Origin: an uncultured Robinsoniella sp.
Lineage (GTDB): Bacteria; Bacillota; Clostridia; Lachnospirales; Lachnospiraceae
DNA: 64,000 nt
Reading direction: 5' to 3'
NCBI GenBank assembly: GCA_900539655.1
Contig: UQCR01000001.1
Span: 62,001-126,000 of the forward strand
A program made the position numbers and the translations under genes. A model generated the notes under the pieces. The model was not told the origin of the DNA, made no database searches, and saw only the letters and a list, made by a program, of their open reading frames with translations. Of this stretch, positions 17,945 to 27,228 are shown in pieces. Position 1 is the first letter of the stretch. Each line of letters starts with the position of its first letter.

Positions 17945-18889
17945 TTGGCTAAACAACAAATAAAAACACAGAAGAAAAGAAATTTTTCTTTTGTTATAAA
18001 GAAAATAGTTTCAAGCAAAGAATTATACCTTCTGCTGCTGCCAGGTATCATCTGGTATCTTCTGTTCGCATACCGTCCAATGACGGAGCTTAAGATTGCG
18101 TTATATGATTACAATGTATTTCAGGGAATTGAAGGAAGCAAATTCGTAGGTTTGCAGAACTTTATCGAATTTTTTAGAGGAAAGGATTTTCCAAGGGTAT
18201 TGAAAAATACTTTGATGATCTCTTTCTGGCAGTTATTAATCTGTTTTCCCATTCCAATTGTACTGGCAATCTGCGTAACAGAGATGAAGAACAAATTTGT
18301 CAGCAGAATGACGCAGATGTCTACTCTGCTTACGCATTTCATATCGGTAGTGGTGGTTTGCGGCATCGTGATTAACTTTCTTTCACCCAGTACCGGTGTG
18401 ATAAATCTAATATTGGAGAAGGTGGGGATAGATCCGGTGTATTTTATGACGAAGCCGGAATATTTCAAAGGAATTTATACGCTAATGACGCTTTGGCAGA
18501 ATGCTGGATTTGATGCGCTTGTATATATTGCAGCAATTATGGGAATTGACCAGCAGCTCTATGAGGCGGCAACAGTAGACGGGGCCGGAAAAATGAAGAA
18601 GATTTTCCATGTGACAATTCCGGCTATTGTACCAGCCATAGTGACCATGCTGATTCTTAAGCTGGGAGGCATTATCAAGGTAGGGTATGAAGCGATTCTG
18701 CTATTGTACCAGCCGGCTACTTATTCGGCAGCAGACGTTATCTCTACATACTCTTACCGTCTGGCATTTGAAAACGGGAACTATGGAATGTCTGTTGCGG
18801 CGGGGCTGTTTGAATCCGTGGTTGCATTTATCATGGTGATTCTTGCTAATAAGATCAGCAAGAAAATTTCCGATAACGCATTATGGTAA
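17945..18889 (+). CDS. LplB-type sugar ABC transporter permease
   Basis: One of two membrane subunits of an oligosaccharide importer (CUT1 family). About six membrane helices are visible, the first at KELYLLLLPGIIWYLLFAY. The EAA loop that contacts the ATPase reads YEAATVDGAGKMKKIFHVTIP. The start is uncertain: I choose TTG 17945 (MAKQQIKTQKKRNFSF), preceded by AAGGAG and AGAGG, because the earlier TTG/ATG at 17855/17858 would put the operator-like palindrome inside the gene. The next permease gene follows after 12 bases. No ATPase is in the operon; a shared MsmX-type ATPase elsewhere is expected. Confidence 0.88.
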   Translation: MAKQQIKTQKKRNFSFVIKKIVSSKELYLLLLPGIIWYLLFAYRPMTELKIALYDYNVFQGIEGSKFVGLQNFIEFFRGKDFPRVLKNTLMISFWQLLICFPIPIVLAICVTEMKNKFVSRMTQMSTLLTHFISVVVVCGIVINFLSPSTGVINLILEKVGIDPVYFMTKPEYFKGIYTLMTLWQNAGFDALVYIAAIMGIDQQLYEAATVDGAGKMKKIFHVTIPAIVPAIVTMLILKLGGIIKVGYEAILLLYQPATYSAADVISTYSYRLAFENGNYGMSVAAGLFESVVAFIMVILANKISKKISDNALW

Positions 18890-18901
18890 GGAGGAAAAGA
18901 G

Positions 18902-19801
18902 ATGGTGAGAAATAAAACCAAACAGGGGCAGGTTATCGGCTTGGGCGAGAAGATTTTCAATGCCGTGATGATCGTATTGGGTATTCTGATTACCTTTATC
19001 GCCCTGTATCCAATATATTATGTACTGATTTCTTCCTTCAGTAAGCCATTCTTTGTAGAAAATGGAGATGTGTTACTGAAAATTAAGGAGTTTACCACAG
19101 CCAGCTATGAGGCGGTTTTTAAGCGAAACGGGTTATGGGCAGCTTACGGAAATGCTATTTTTTACACCGTTTTCGGTCTTATGGCAAATATGTTCTTTAC
19201 AACTACCATGGCATATGCATTATCGAAGAAATATCTGATGGGAAGAAAAGCTCTGACACTATTCGCAGTCTTTACCATGTGGTTCAGTGCCGGAATTATC
19301 CCTACCTATATGAATTTCAATAATCTGGGGCTGCTTGATACGAGAACGGCAATTATATTCGGGTTTGCCATTGAGACCTACAACCTGATTATTATGAAGA
19401 GTTTTTTTGAGCAGGTCCCCGAGGCGCTGGAAGAGGCGGCGTTCATTGACGGAGCAGGGCATTTCAGGGTATTATGGAGTATATATATGCCCCTGTCTAA
19501 ACCGGCACTTGCTACTATTGGATTGTTTTATGGCATCAGCAGGTGGAACGGGTATTTCTGGGCAATGCAGCTTTTAAAAGATGACAGCAAAATCCCCCTG
19601 CAGGTATTTCTGAAAAAATTAATTGTAGAGAGGGTATCCAACCCTTCCGATGCGGCAATTGTCACAAAGACCTCGCTGACATCGCCTACCACGCAGGTAT
19701 ATGCTTTGATTATACTGGCAATTGTTCCAATGATTATAGTATTTCCGTTCATTCAAAAATATTTTAAATCAGGCCTCACCCTGGGCGGTGTGAAAGGCTA
19801 A
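18902..19801 (+). CDS. YtcP/LplC-type carbohydrate ABC transporter permease
   Basis: Second membrane subunit of the same importer, 299 residues with six likely helices. The first is at about 20-40 (MIVLGILITFIALYPIYYVL) and the EAA loop is LEEAAFIDGAGHFRVLWSIYMPLSKPA. AAGGAGG precedes the ATG. It pairs with the upstream LplB-type protein, and the solute-binding lipoprotein gene starts 23 bases downstream. Confidence 0.92.
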   Translation: MVRNKTKQGQVIGLGEKIFNAVMIVLGILITFIALYPIYYVLISSFSKPFFVENGDVLLKIKEFTTASYEAVFKRNGLWAAYGNAIFYTVFGLMANMFFTTTMAYALSKKYLMGRKALTLFAVFTMWFSAGIIPTYMNFNNLGLLDTRTAIIFGFAIETYNLIIMKSFFEQVPEALEEAAFIDGAGHFRVLWSIYMPLSKPALATIGLFYGISRWNGYFWAMQLLKDDSKIPLQVFLKKLIVERVSNPSDAAIVTKTSLTSPTTQVYALIILAIVPMIIVFPFIQKYFKSGLTLGGVKG

Positions 19802-19824
19802 TCATATATGGAGGATTATTCGTT

Positions 19825-21387
19825 ATGAAAAGAAAACAGATTACAGCATTATTACTAACCACAGTTCTGGGCATTTCTATGGTATTTGGAGCAGCAGGGT
19901 GTGGAAAAGGGGAAGAAAGCACAGCAGCGGCAGGGGGAGAAGGCAAGAGCAAAGAATTTACAGCTTTTATGTTCCTGTCTGGAACACCCTTTAACTCTGA
20001 CTGGGAAGTGTGGAAAGAAGTGGAGAAAAAAACAGGTGTGAAATTAAAAGGCGTAGTTGCTTCCTCCAATTCGGACTATGCGACAGCATTCCAGAATATG
20101 GTGGCATCCGGACAGCTGGCAGATATTATCGCATGTGATTTAACGACGGATATGGAGAAACTGGGGAAGGACGGGGGTGTTATTCCGCTAAACGATCTGA
20201 TTGAGGAGCATGCTCCCAATATCAAAGAAGCACTGGACAATGATCCGAATCTGAAATATCAGGCAACAGCGGAAGACGGAAATATATACAATATCCCGCT
20301 TGGTAAGGAGCTGAAGTCGTCACAGTTCTACTGGATCCGGCAGGACTGGCTGGATAAACTGGGGCTGAAGGTTCCGGAGACGGTGGACGAACTCCATGAC
20401 GTACTGGCGGCATTTAAGAACAATGATCCCAATGGAAACGGACAGGCAGATGAGATTCCGCTGTTTGACCGCTCGGCTACAGCCGATACGGAAATGGGAG
20501 AGTATCTGGCACTGTGGGATTCCAGCGCTTCCTTCTATCCCCGTGATGGAAAAATCACTTATGAACCGCTGACAGAAAATTATAAATATGCAGTAAAAAA
20601 CCTTGCCCAGTGGTATAAAGAGGGATTGATTGACCCGGAGATTTTTACAAGAGGCATGTCCGCAAGAGACACGCTGCTTAGCAACAACACGGGAGGATTT
20701 ACCCATGACTGGGTAAGTACAGGCAATTACAACGATTCACTGGGAGAGGAAATTCCGGGATTTGATATGGTGGCAATTGCGCCGCTAAAAGACCAGAATG
20801 GAAATGTGAAAGAACGGGATTACCGTTATGCTGAGTGCGGATGGGGAATCTCTTCACAGTGCAAGGATCCGGAGAGTGTAATTGAGTTTATGGATTTTAT
20901 GTTTACAGAAGAAGGTTCGGATTTGATGAACTGGGGTGTTGAGGGCAAGACATACACAGTGGATGACAAGGGCGGGAAAGCATTTACAGATGAAGTGTTC
21001 AAATCAGGACTGGCGCCGGTGGAATATCTTCGTTCCCTTGGCTCGCAATACCGTGCCGGTTATATTCAGGCTGCGGATTACGAGTATGCCACCATGAATG
21101 ATGCAGGAAAGGCTGCAAACAAGCTCTATGATTCACATGATGAATGGTTTCGTGAGCCAAAACTTCCGGAACTGAAGCTGAGCACCGATGGCATGGACGA
21201 GTATAAGAGCATCATGTCAGGAATTCAACCGATTGTCTATGAAAAGCTTCAGAGCTGGATTTTGGGTTCCAGCAGCATTGACGATGAATACGATGCCTTT
21301 GTTCAGGAACTGAAAGACAGAAACATTGAGAAAGCAATAGAAATTCAGCAGACGGCTTACGACAATTATGTTCATGTAACAAAATAA
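19825..21387 (+). CDS. LplA-type extracellular solute-binding lipoprotein
   Basis: The substrate-capturing subunit of the importer, 520 residues. A lipoprotein signal peptide ends at AAGC with Cys26 as the lipid attachment site. The mature part has the bilobal family-1 solute-binding layout; NNDPNGNGQADEIPL resembles the short Asp-rich loop seen in many LplA homologues. The gene partners argue that it binds oligosaccharides ending in an unsaturated uronic acid, but binding specificity is not readable from the sequence. Confidence 0.9.
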   Translation: MKRKQITALLLTTVLGISMVFGAAGCGKGEESTAAAGGEGKSKEFTAFMFLSGTPFNSDWEVWKEVEKKTGVKLKGVVASSNSDYATAFQNMVASGQLADIIACDLTTDMEKLGKDGGVIPLNDLIEEHAPNIKEALDNDPNLKYQATAEDGNIYNIPLGKELKSSQFYWIRQDWLDKLGLKVPETVDELHDVLAAFKNNDPNGNGQADEIPLFDRSATADTEMGEYLALWDSSASFYPRDGKITYEPLTENYKYAVKNLAQWYKEGLIDPEIFTRGMSARDTLLSNNTGGFTHDWVSTGNYNDSLGEEIPGFDMVAIAPLKDQNGNVKERDYRYAECGWGISSQCKDPESVIEFMDFMFTEEGSDLMNWGVEGKTYTVDDKGGKAFTDEVFKSGLAPVEYLRSLGSQYRAGYIQAADYEYATMNDAGKAANKLYDSHDEWFREPKLPELKLSTDGMDEYKSIMSGIQPIVYEKLQSWILGSSSIDDEYDAFVQELKDRNIEKAIEIQQTAYDNYVHVTK

Positions 21388-21428
21388 AAGAAGGGGCGCC
21401 TTTTTTGGTAAACTGCAGGAGGGCATTT

Positions 21429-22574
21429 ATGGATCAAAATAAATTACAAAAAGCAGCAGGGCAGGCAGTTTCTGTCCTAAAATCAAATCTGGACAAATAT
21501 ACTTATAAATTCCCCGGTTCCAACAGTGAGAAGATGTTCTATCCGGCTACGGAAAATATAGAGTGGACAACTGGATTCTGTACGGGAACGTACTGGCTTG
21601 CTTATGAACTGACAGGAGAAGATGGTTTCAGAACAGCGGCGGAGGTTCAGGTAGAGAGCTTCTATAATAGGATAAAACAAAAAACAGACGTGGATCATCA
21701 TGATATGGGGTTTTTGTATACGCCTTCCTGTGTGGCTGCCTTTCAGATAACGGGAAATGATCGGGCAAAAGAGGCTGCCATCCTGGCTGCGGACCAGCTT
21801 ATCAGCCGGTTTCAGGAAAAAGGGGAGTTTCTGCAGGCGTGGGGAGCGTTAGGAGCAAAGGAGAATTACCGCCTGATTATTGACTGTCTGCTGAATCTGC
21901 CACTACTGTATTGGGCATCCGATGTAACGGGGGACAAAAAGTACAGGGATATTGCAGTACGCCATACCAACACCAGTATACGGCACCTGGTAAGAGCAGA
22001 CAACTCTACCTACCATACTTACTTTTTTGATCCGAAGACCGGAGAGCCGTTACGGGGAGTCACCGCGCAGGGATTTAGGGATGATTCCGCCTGGGCGAGA
22101 GGGCAGGCATGGGGAATATACGGTACAGCACTGGCGTGGAGGTATACAGGAAGTGAGGCATGCAGAGAACTGTTTCGAAAAGTAACGGATTTTTATCTTA
22201 GGCATCTCCCGGATGATATGGTACCTTATTGGGATCTGCATTTTTCTAAGGGGAGCAGTGAACCAAGAGATTCATCGGCTGGGGCCGCCGCTGGCTGCGG
22301 CATCCTGGAAATGTGCGAAAATGGGGGGCTAAAAAAGGAGGAGCAATCCTTTTACGGCAGCCTGGCTGACAGGATGCTGGAAAGCCTGATAGACAACTAT
22401 GCGGTGACTTCGGTACAGAAAGCAAACGGACTGATTCTCCATGGTGTTTATGCGAAAAGCAGTCCGTATAACAGTGTATCGGACAGAGGTGTTGATGAAT
22501 GTAATCTGTGGGGGGATTATTTTTATCTTGAAGCACTGACCAGGAAACTGAAGAACTGGAAGACGTATTGGTGA
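21429..22574 (+). CDS. GH88 unsaturated glucuronyl hydrolase
   Basis: A cytoplasmic (alpha/alpha)6-barrel enzyme that removes the 4,5-unsaturated uronic acid left at the non-reducing end by polysaccharide lyases. The two catalytic acids match the known UGL pair: D92 in VDHHDMGF and D152 in IIDCLLNLPLL, 60 residues apart. WARGQAWG and EPRDSSAGAAA are also family signatures. The absence of a signal peptide fits action after uptake through the upstream importer. I use ATG 21429 with AGGAGGG; the upstream in-frame TTG is unlikely. The source polymer could be a glycosaminoglycan or another uronate-containing glycan. Confidence 0.93.
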   Translation: MDQNKLQKAAGQAVSVLKSNLDKYTYKFPGSNSEKMFYPATENIEWTTGFCTGTYWLAYELTGEDGFRTAAEVQVESFYNRIKQKTDVDHHDMGFLYTPSCVAAFQITGNDRAKEAAILAADQLISRFQEKGEFLQAWGALGAKENYRLIIDCLLNLPLLYWASDVTGDKKYRDIAVRHTNTSIRHLVRADNSTYHTYFFDPKTGEPLRGVTAQGFRDDSAWARGQAWGIYGTALAWRYTGSEACRELFRKVTDFYLRHLPDDMVPYWDLHFSKGSSEPRDSSAGAAAGCGILEMCENGGLKKEEQSFYGSLADRMLESLIDNYAVTSVQKANGLILHGVYAKSSPYNSVSDRGVDECNLWGDYFYLEALTRKLKNWKTYW

Positions 22575-22662
22575 TAGCAAAAGACGTATCATCAGGTTTC
22601 ATATTAGGACTGCTATGGAATGCTAAAGAATGGGGAAACGATCGGGAAATAGATTCATACGA

Positions 22663-22703
22663 AATAAAAAAAGGATAATTCCAGATGGAATGTCCTTTTT
22701 TGT
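22663..22703. terminator. bidirectional terminator between the GH88 gene and the XRE gene
   Basis: Stem AAAAAAGGATAATTCC with GGAATGTCCTTTTTTT (imperfect in the middle), loop AGAT, flanked by A and T runs, between two convergent genes. Confidence 0.75.
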
Positions 22704-22763
22704 TGTCAGTTTATCTGTTGACAATAGCAATAGGTTTCGTATAGGTAACAATCTGGCCGACCT

Positions 22764-23108
22764 TCACTTTACGTAGGTATCCTGCAGGGAAGTTTTCAGA
22801 GACCTTAAAGTTTCCGTCAGTATACGGAGTTCTTTTTCGTCACAGTCGGTTAACAAATCTCTTAACTCTTTCACATAGAAGGATCTTGCTTCGGGAAGGT
22901 TGTCGCACAATAAATAGTCTACGGTTGTATGGAGTGCATTGGTTATGGAAATTAATGTAGGCAGGCTAACATGGGTGACCCCTCTTTCAATATTGCTGAG
23001 ATGTGGCGTAGAGATATCTACCTGTTCGGCGAGCCGTTCTTGTGTTATTTTCTGAGTCAATCTCCTGGCTCGGATTCTGCGTCCGATGGCGGTATAATCA
23101 ATTGTCAT
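22764..23108 (-). CDS. XRE-family transcriptional regulator
   Basis: A 114-residue cytoplasmic DNA-binding protein. The HTH_3 domain covers about residues 7-65 (KITQERLAEQVDISTPHLSNIERGVTHVSLPTLISITNALHTTVDYLL), followed by a short helical tail rich in Leu and acidic residues. A strong GAGGGGG ribosome site precedes the ATG. It is transcribed away from the adjacent LytTR two-component pair, so it could control that promoter or itself; the target is not known. Confidence 0.88.
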   Translation of the reverse strand: MTIDYTAIGRRIRARRLTQKITQERLAEQVDISTPHLSNIERGVTHVSLPTLISITNALHTTVDYLLCDNLPEARSFYVKELRDLLTDCDEKELRILTETLRSLKTSLQDTYVK

Positions 23109-23289
23109 ACTTACCCCCTCTATAATTATTTATTAAGTATTGTATTATTTGTTTTGTTATATTATAATAATCTATATGCTAATAAATAGCTTGTAGATTA
23201 TGCTCAATGGAAGTATTTGCCATTTTTTGTGATTTACTTATAATTATCGACAGGTTTTGGTTAAATATTACACGAACTGTGTTAAAAGT

Positions 23290-23357
23290 GTAATTAGCAT
23301 TGCAATTACTGTGATTCGGATGGTATAATTCCAAGAAATATAATTGTGCAATTATAT
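23290..23357 (+). promoter_or_regulatory. promoter and inverted repeats before the LytTR response regulator
   Basis: TTGCAA (23300-23305) and extended -10 TGGTATAAT (TATAAT at 23324-23329), spacer 18. An imperfect inverted repeat GTAATT...AATTAC (23290-23309) overlaps the -35. A perfect 9+2+9 inverted repeat ATATAATTG/CAATTATAT (23338-23357) lies just past the predicted start. Both are candidate operators; the second could also be an RNA hairpin. Confidence 0.6.
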
Positions 23358-23394
23358 TCAGGTAATTTAAAGAAAGAGTAAGGTGGGATGAATC

Positions 23395-24114
23395 ATGATG
23401 CGAATCGGGATATGTGACGATGAAGCAAAGGCGGTTCAGGTAAGCAAAGATTTCATTGAGAAATTTTTGAAGAAAAACAAGTGTGAGTATGAAATTCATG
23501 AGTTTTTAAATCCGGAGGAGTTATACCATTACGTAAGAGAAAGCATTTATGATTTGGATCTGCTGTTTCTTGATATTGAAATAGGGGAATCCAATGGGGT
23601 GGAGGTTGCGAAAAAGCTGGAAGCATTAGATGCCAGGACTAAGATTGTGTTTTTGACGAATTACCTGTGCTACAGTTCAAAAGTATATGAGGTTGACTAC
23701 TGCTATTTTGTTTTGAAAAAAGACCTGGAAAAATATCTGCCGAAAATTATTGAAAAACAAATTCAACAGAAAAGTAAGGTTGCCAGAGAACGTATCGTTG
23801 TTATGGTAAAAGGTAGAAAAATTATTCTCCTTCCAATGGATATCCAGTATCTGGAGAGAGAAAAGAGAAGTACACTGGCTGTCTGTGTGGGAGAAACTGT
23901 AAGAACATCTTCCGGGCTGACCGAACTGCAGGCACAGCTGGGCTCAGATTACTTTGTAAGATGCCACAACAGTTATATTGTTAATCTGAATTTTGTAAAA
24001 GAATTTTGCAGGAATGAATTAATTCTGCGCAACGGGAAGAAGGTCCCTATCAGCCGCAGGTATCTGAATGATGTCCGCAGGGCATTTGCAAGGTGGCTGG
24101 GGGAAGATATATAA
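23395..24114 (+). CDS. LytTR-family response regulator (AgrA-like)
   Basis: Two-component output protein of 239 residues. The receiver domain has the acidic pocket DDE at 8-10 and phosphoacceptor D60 in LLFLDIEIGESNG. The LytTR DNA-binding domain covers about residues 130-235 (RCHNSYIVNLNFVKEF, GKKVPISRRYLNDVRRAF). This combination is that of AgrA, ComE and VirR, which respond to peptides or cell-surface signals. AAGGTGG lies 8 bases before the ATG. The partner kinase follows after 19 bases. Confidence 0.92.
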   Translation: MMRIGICDDEAKAVQVSKDFIEKFLKKNKCEYEIHEFLNPEELYHYVRESIYDLDLLFLDIEIGESNGVEVAKKLEALDARTKIVFLTNYLCYSSKVYEVDYCYFVLKKDLEKYLPKIIEKQIQQKSKVARERIVVMVKGRKIILLPMDIQYLEREKRSTLAVCVGETVRTSSGLTELQAQLGSDYFVRCHNSYIVNLNFVKEFCRNELILRNGKKVPISRRYLNDVRRAFARWLGEDI

Positions 24115-24133
24115 TCTAATGTGAGGTGAAATA

Positions 24134-25450
24134 ATGACGGTGTTTACCGGAAAATGTATTGCTGTTCTGTTAGAGACTGTTATATTCTACATTTTTGCCA
24201 TGAAGTGCGCAGATACCGGAAATATGGATTTGAGAAAGAAGCGGATGATTCTGCTTCTTCTTGCTGTAGTCCATGGTGTTCTTATGCTGCCTGCAAAAAA
24301 CGGAGGATCTGCATTTTTAGTTTATGTGGCGGAGATCATACTGTGGATGGCTGTCATCTATAAAATATCGGAGAAGCCATTTAATGACTTTTTGAAATTT
24401 TATGCCTTCATTGAATTTTACGGAATTATGGGAGCGGCATTCAGTCTGATTTCAAAGTCTTTTTTTGGGTTTGGCGGGAGCCTTGCACTTTACAGTGGTG
24501 GAAATGTATTTTTCTTTGCTGCTGTAAATGGAGCAAAGAATATTCTGGCGGCAGTAATTCTGCTGATCTTAATAAAGTTCAGCGTATTTGAAAAAATTCC
24601 TTTATTGATCTGGAAAGTTTTTGCTATTGTATCGGTCCTTGTAAATCTGATCGTGACGGTTCTTTTGATGAACGAAAATGCCAACAGGCTTCTGGAACCA
24701 TGGGTACTGATGTATGTGGTGGCAATGCTGTGTGTATTCGGCGGCCTGCTTACCTGGTACAGCAGAGAAAACCTGAAGAGGGAGAATCAGTATCTGTTAA
24801 TGCAGCAAAAGCTTTTGAAAGAGCATTATAAGGTACTGGAAGAGCAGAATGAACTGGTGCGCAAAATGCGGCACGATATCGGGAATCATCTACAGACCAT
24901 AGAAAGGCTGGTACGGGATAACCATACGGAATCCATGGGAGAGATTGCAAAACGCCTGAATAAAGAATATGACAAGCTTCTGCAAAGCAACATCAGCAGA
25001 AATGTAGTGATTGATGCAGTTCTTCATAATAAAATTACGGAATGTGCAAAAAATAAAATTAAGCTCCAGTTAAATATGGCACACTTTGTCATCGGAAGAG
25101 TGGATGACGTGGATTGGCTCAGCATTTTTTATAATTTATTTGATAATGCAATTGAAAGCTGTATGCGTATACCAGATCCTGAGCAACGGTTTATCAATGT
25201 AAAAAGCCAGTACCGGGCAGGCTATCAGGTTCTGATATTCTCTAATTCCAAATATGAAGAGACAAGAATCCAAGTGAAAAAGGATGGTAGTTATAAAACT
25301 ACCAAAAAAGATAAGTTCCGCCATGGCCTGGGACTTGACATCGTTCAGGGTATAGTTAAAAAATACGAAGGAAATCTTGAATGTAAAGAGGAAGAAAAAG
25401 TCTTCCGGACCCTGGTCTCATTAAGAGTCGGAACCGAAGAAAAAAATTAG
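24134..25450 (+). CDS. GHKL sensor histidine kinase (AgrC-like)
   Basis: Membrane sensor of 438 residues. About six hydrophobic helices fill residues 1-205. A coiled-coil linker follows, then the phosphoacceptor His247 in MRHDIGNHLQTIERL. The GHKL ATPase domain has the N box (FYNLFDNAIESC) and the G box (HGLGLDIVQGIVKKY). The layout is that of AgrC-type peptide receptors, and it pairs with the LytTR regulator upstream. No agrB or agrD-like gene is found within this window, so the ligand is unknown. Confidence 0.9.
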   Translation: MTVFTGKCIAVLLETVIFYIFAMKCADTGNMDLRKKRMILLLLAVVHGVLMLPAKNGGSAFLVYVAEIILWMAVIYKISEKPFNDFLKFYAFIEFYGIMGAAFSLISKSFFGFGGSLALYSGGNVFFFAAVNGAKNILAAVILLILIKFSVFEKIPLLIWKVFAIVSVLVNLIVTVLLMNENANRLLEPWVLMYVVAMLCVFGGLLTWYSRENLKRENQYLLMQQKLLKEHYKVLEEQNELVRKMRHDIGNHLQTIERLVRDNHTESMGEIAKRLNKEYDKLLQSNISRNVVIDAVLHNKITECAKNKIKLQLNMAHFVIGRVDDVDWLSIFYNLFDNAIESCMRIPDPEQRFINVKSQYRAGYQVLIFSNSKYEETRIQVKKDGSYKTTKKDKFRHGLGLDIVQGIVKKYEGNLECKEEEKVFRTLVSLRVGTEEKN

Positions 25451-25507
25451 CTTACCCCTATACATTTTACGAGGGATTTGTTAAAATTAAATAATGGTTA
25501 TAATCGA

Positions 25508-25541
25508 AAAAAGGGAGCGCGGGTCGTTCCCTTTCAATTTT
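25508..25541 (+). terminator. possible terminator after the AgrC-like kinase
   Basis: A 7-bp stem AAAGGGA/TCCCTTT (25510-25516, 25528-25534) with a G/C-rich loop and a weak T run. It lies in the leader of the serine dehydratase genes, so an attenuator is equally possible. Confidence 0.4.
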
Positions 25542-25598
25542 CGTGTAGAAGAAAAAGGGTTTAAGAAATTTTGAAATAGAAAGGAAGCGGGTATAAGG

Positions 25599-26267
25599 AT
25601 GAACATATTCGATATTTTGGGACCTGTTATGGTTGGGCCTTCCAGCTCCCACACGGCAGGTGCGGTCAGGATCGGATTGATGGGGAGAAAACTGCTGGGA
25701 TGCATGCCCGTAAAAGCCCGGATTTGTATGCACGGTTCTTTTGCAGCTACCGGAGTAGGCCATGGAACGGATAAAGCCATAGTGGCGGGCCTGCTGGGGA
25801 TGGAACCGGATGACATCAGGATCCCGGAAAGTTTTGAAATGGCAGAGGAAGAGGGATTGGAATTTACCTTTGAAGAAACAACCCTAAAGGGGGCACATCC
25901 GAATTCGGTGCAGTTGCTGCTGGAAGATAAAGAACTGCGCAAGCTGATGGTTCAGGCTTCTTCTCTGGGAGGCGGTCGAATTATGCTGAATAAAATCAAT
26001 GACGTGGAAGTAGACTGTACCTGTGAGAACCCGACTCTGATTATTCATAACATGGATCAGCCCGGTTATGTAGCAGATGTGGCATCCATGCTTTTTCAGA
26101 AGTCTGTAAACGTGGCAAATATGTCCCTGCACAGGAAAAAACGGGGCGGCTATGCGGTGATGATCATTGAAACAGATCAGAAAATACCAAAAGAATCCAT
26201 CGAGTGGCTGGAGCAAAAAGAGGGTATACTGAAGGTGACATATATTGACATAGGAGGGAACCGGTAA
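25599..26267 (+). CDS. sdaAB: L-serine ammonia-lyase, iron-sulfur-dependent, beta subunit
   Basis: Smaller subunit of the two-chain [4Fe-4S] L-serine dehydratase, which deaminates serine to pyruvate and ammonia. Residues 1-145 form the beta domain beginning IFDILGPVMVGPSSSHTAGA, a conserved family start. Residues about 148-222 form an ACT domain (TLIIHNMDQPGYVADVASMLF), usually a serine or amino-acid sensing module. The gene is separated by one base from the alpha subunit gene. Confidence is high from motif and gene order. Confidence 0.94.
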   Translation: MNIFDILGPVMVGPSSSHTAGAVRIGLMGRKLLGCMPVKARICMHGSFAATGVGHGTDKAIVAGLLGMEPDDIRIPESFEMAEEEGLEFTFEETTLKGAHPNSVQLLLEDKELRKLMVQASSLGGGRIMLNKINDVEVDCTCENPTLIIHNMDQPGYVADVASMLFQKSVNVANMSLHRKKRGGYAVMIIETDQKIPKESIEWLEQKEGILKVTYIDIGGNR

Positions 26268-26268
26268 T

Positions 26269-27150
26269 ATGGCATATAATTCTTTAGAGGAAATCTTAGA
26301 CCTATGCAGGGAATCGAAGATCCCCTTCTGGAAAACCATCCTTCTGGATGATATGAATGAGCGGAAAGTTACAAAGGAAGAATCATTTGATAAAATGATG
26401 GGGATGTGGCATGCAATGCTTTCATCCAGTGAAGCATATGATGATAAACTGATTTCCAACAGCGGTCTGGTAGGCGGCAGCGGCGGAATTATGGAGAGGT
26501 ATATTCAGAAGGAGACACCATTGTGCGGGGATTTTATGGGACAGGTTATTGCAGCGGCGCTTCAGATGGGGGAATCAAATGCCTGTATGAAACGAATTGT
26601 GGCGGCGCCCACAGCAGGCGCCTGTGGAGTACTCCCGGCTGTATTGGTTCCGTTTTACAAAAATAACCAGACAGAGGAGAGGCGTATTGGGGAAGCTTTA
26701 TATGTGGCTGCGGGCATTGGTCAGGTAATAGCGGTCCGCGCTTATATTGCAGGTGCTTCCGGCGGCTGTCAGGCGGAAATCGGGTCGGCAAGTGCCATGG
26801 CAGCAGGTGCTATGGTTCATCTCAGAGGCGGAGATCCGGTTCAGATTGCTCATGCGGCAGCAATGTCCCTTAAGAATCTGCTGGGCCTGGTCTGTGATCC
26901 GGTAGCGGGGTTAGTGGAGGTTCCGTGCGTGAAACGCAATGTGATCGGAGCGGTGAACGCACTGGCATGTGCCGATATGGCATTGGCTGGAATTGAAAGC
27001 CGCATTCCGCCGGATCAGGTAATTGATGCCATGAAAGAAGTGGGGGATCTGATGAATGTCTCACTTCGGGAAACGGGGGAGGGCGGTCTGGCAGCCACTG
27101 CTTTTGGAAGGGAGGTATCCTTAAAGCAGGGACAGGAAAAATTCCGCTGA
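26269..27150 (+). CDS. sdaAA: L-serine ammonia-lyase, iron-sulfur-dependent, alpha subunit
   Basis: Catalytic chain, 293 residues. The cluster-binding cysteines are expected in PTAGACGVLP and in the pair CDPVAGLVEVPC; glycine-rich GLVGGSGGI and GSASAMAAGAMVHLRGG are family segments. It acts with the beta subunit to feed serine carbon into pyruvate. The cluster makes the enzyme oxygen-sensitive, which suits an anaerobe. AGGAGG lies just before the ATG, overlapping the end of sdaAB. Two hairpins (27152-27196, 27206-27220) lie in its 3' region. Confidence 0.94.
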   Translation: MAYNSLEEILDLCRESKIPFWKTILLDDMNERKVTKEESFDKMMGMWHAMLSSSEAYDDKLISNSGLVGGSGGIMERYIQKETPLCGDFMGQVIAAALQMGESNACMKRIVAAPTAGACGVLPAVLVPFYKNNQTEERRIGEALYVAAGIGQVIAVRAYIAGASGGCQAEIGSASAMAAGAMVHLRGGDPVQIAHAAAMSLKNLLGLVCDPVAGLVEVPCVKRNVIGAVNALACADMALAGIESRIPPDQVIDAMKEVGDLMNVSLRETGEGGLAATAFGREVSLKQGQEKFR

Positions 27151-27228
27151 ATCCAGTCATTTATCACTCAGATGACAGGTGGCATGGGTGACTGGAATAC
27201 TGCAGAAGATCAAGGATCTTGTCAAAAA

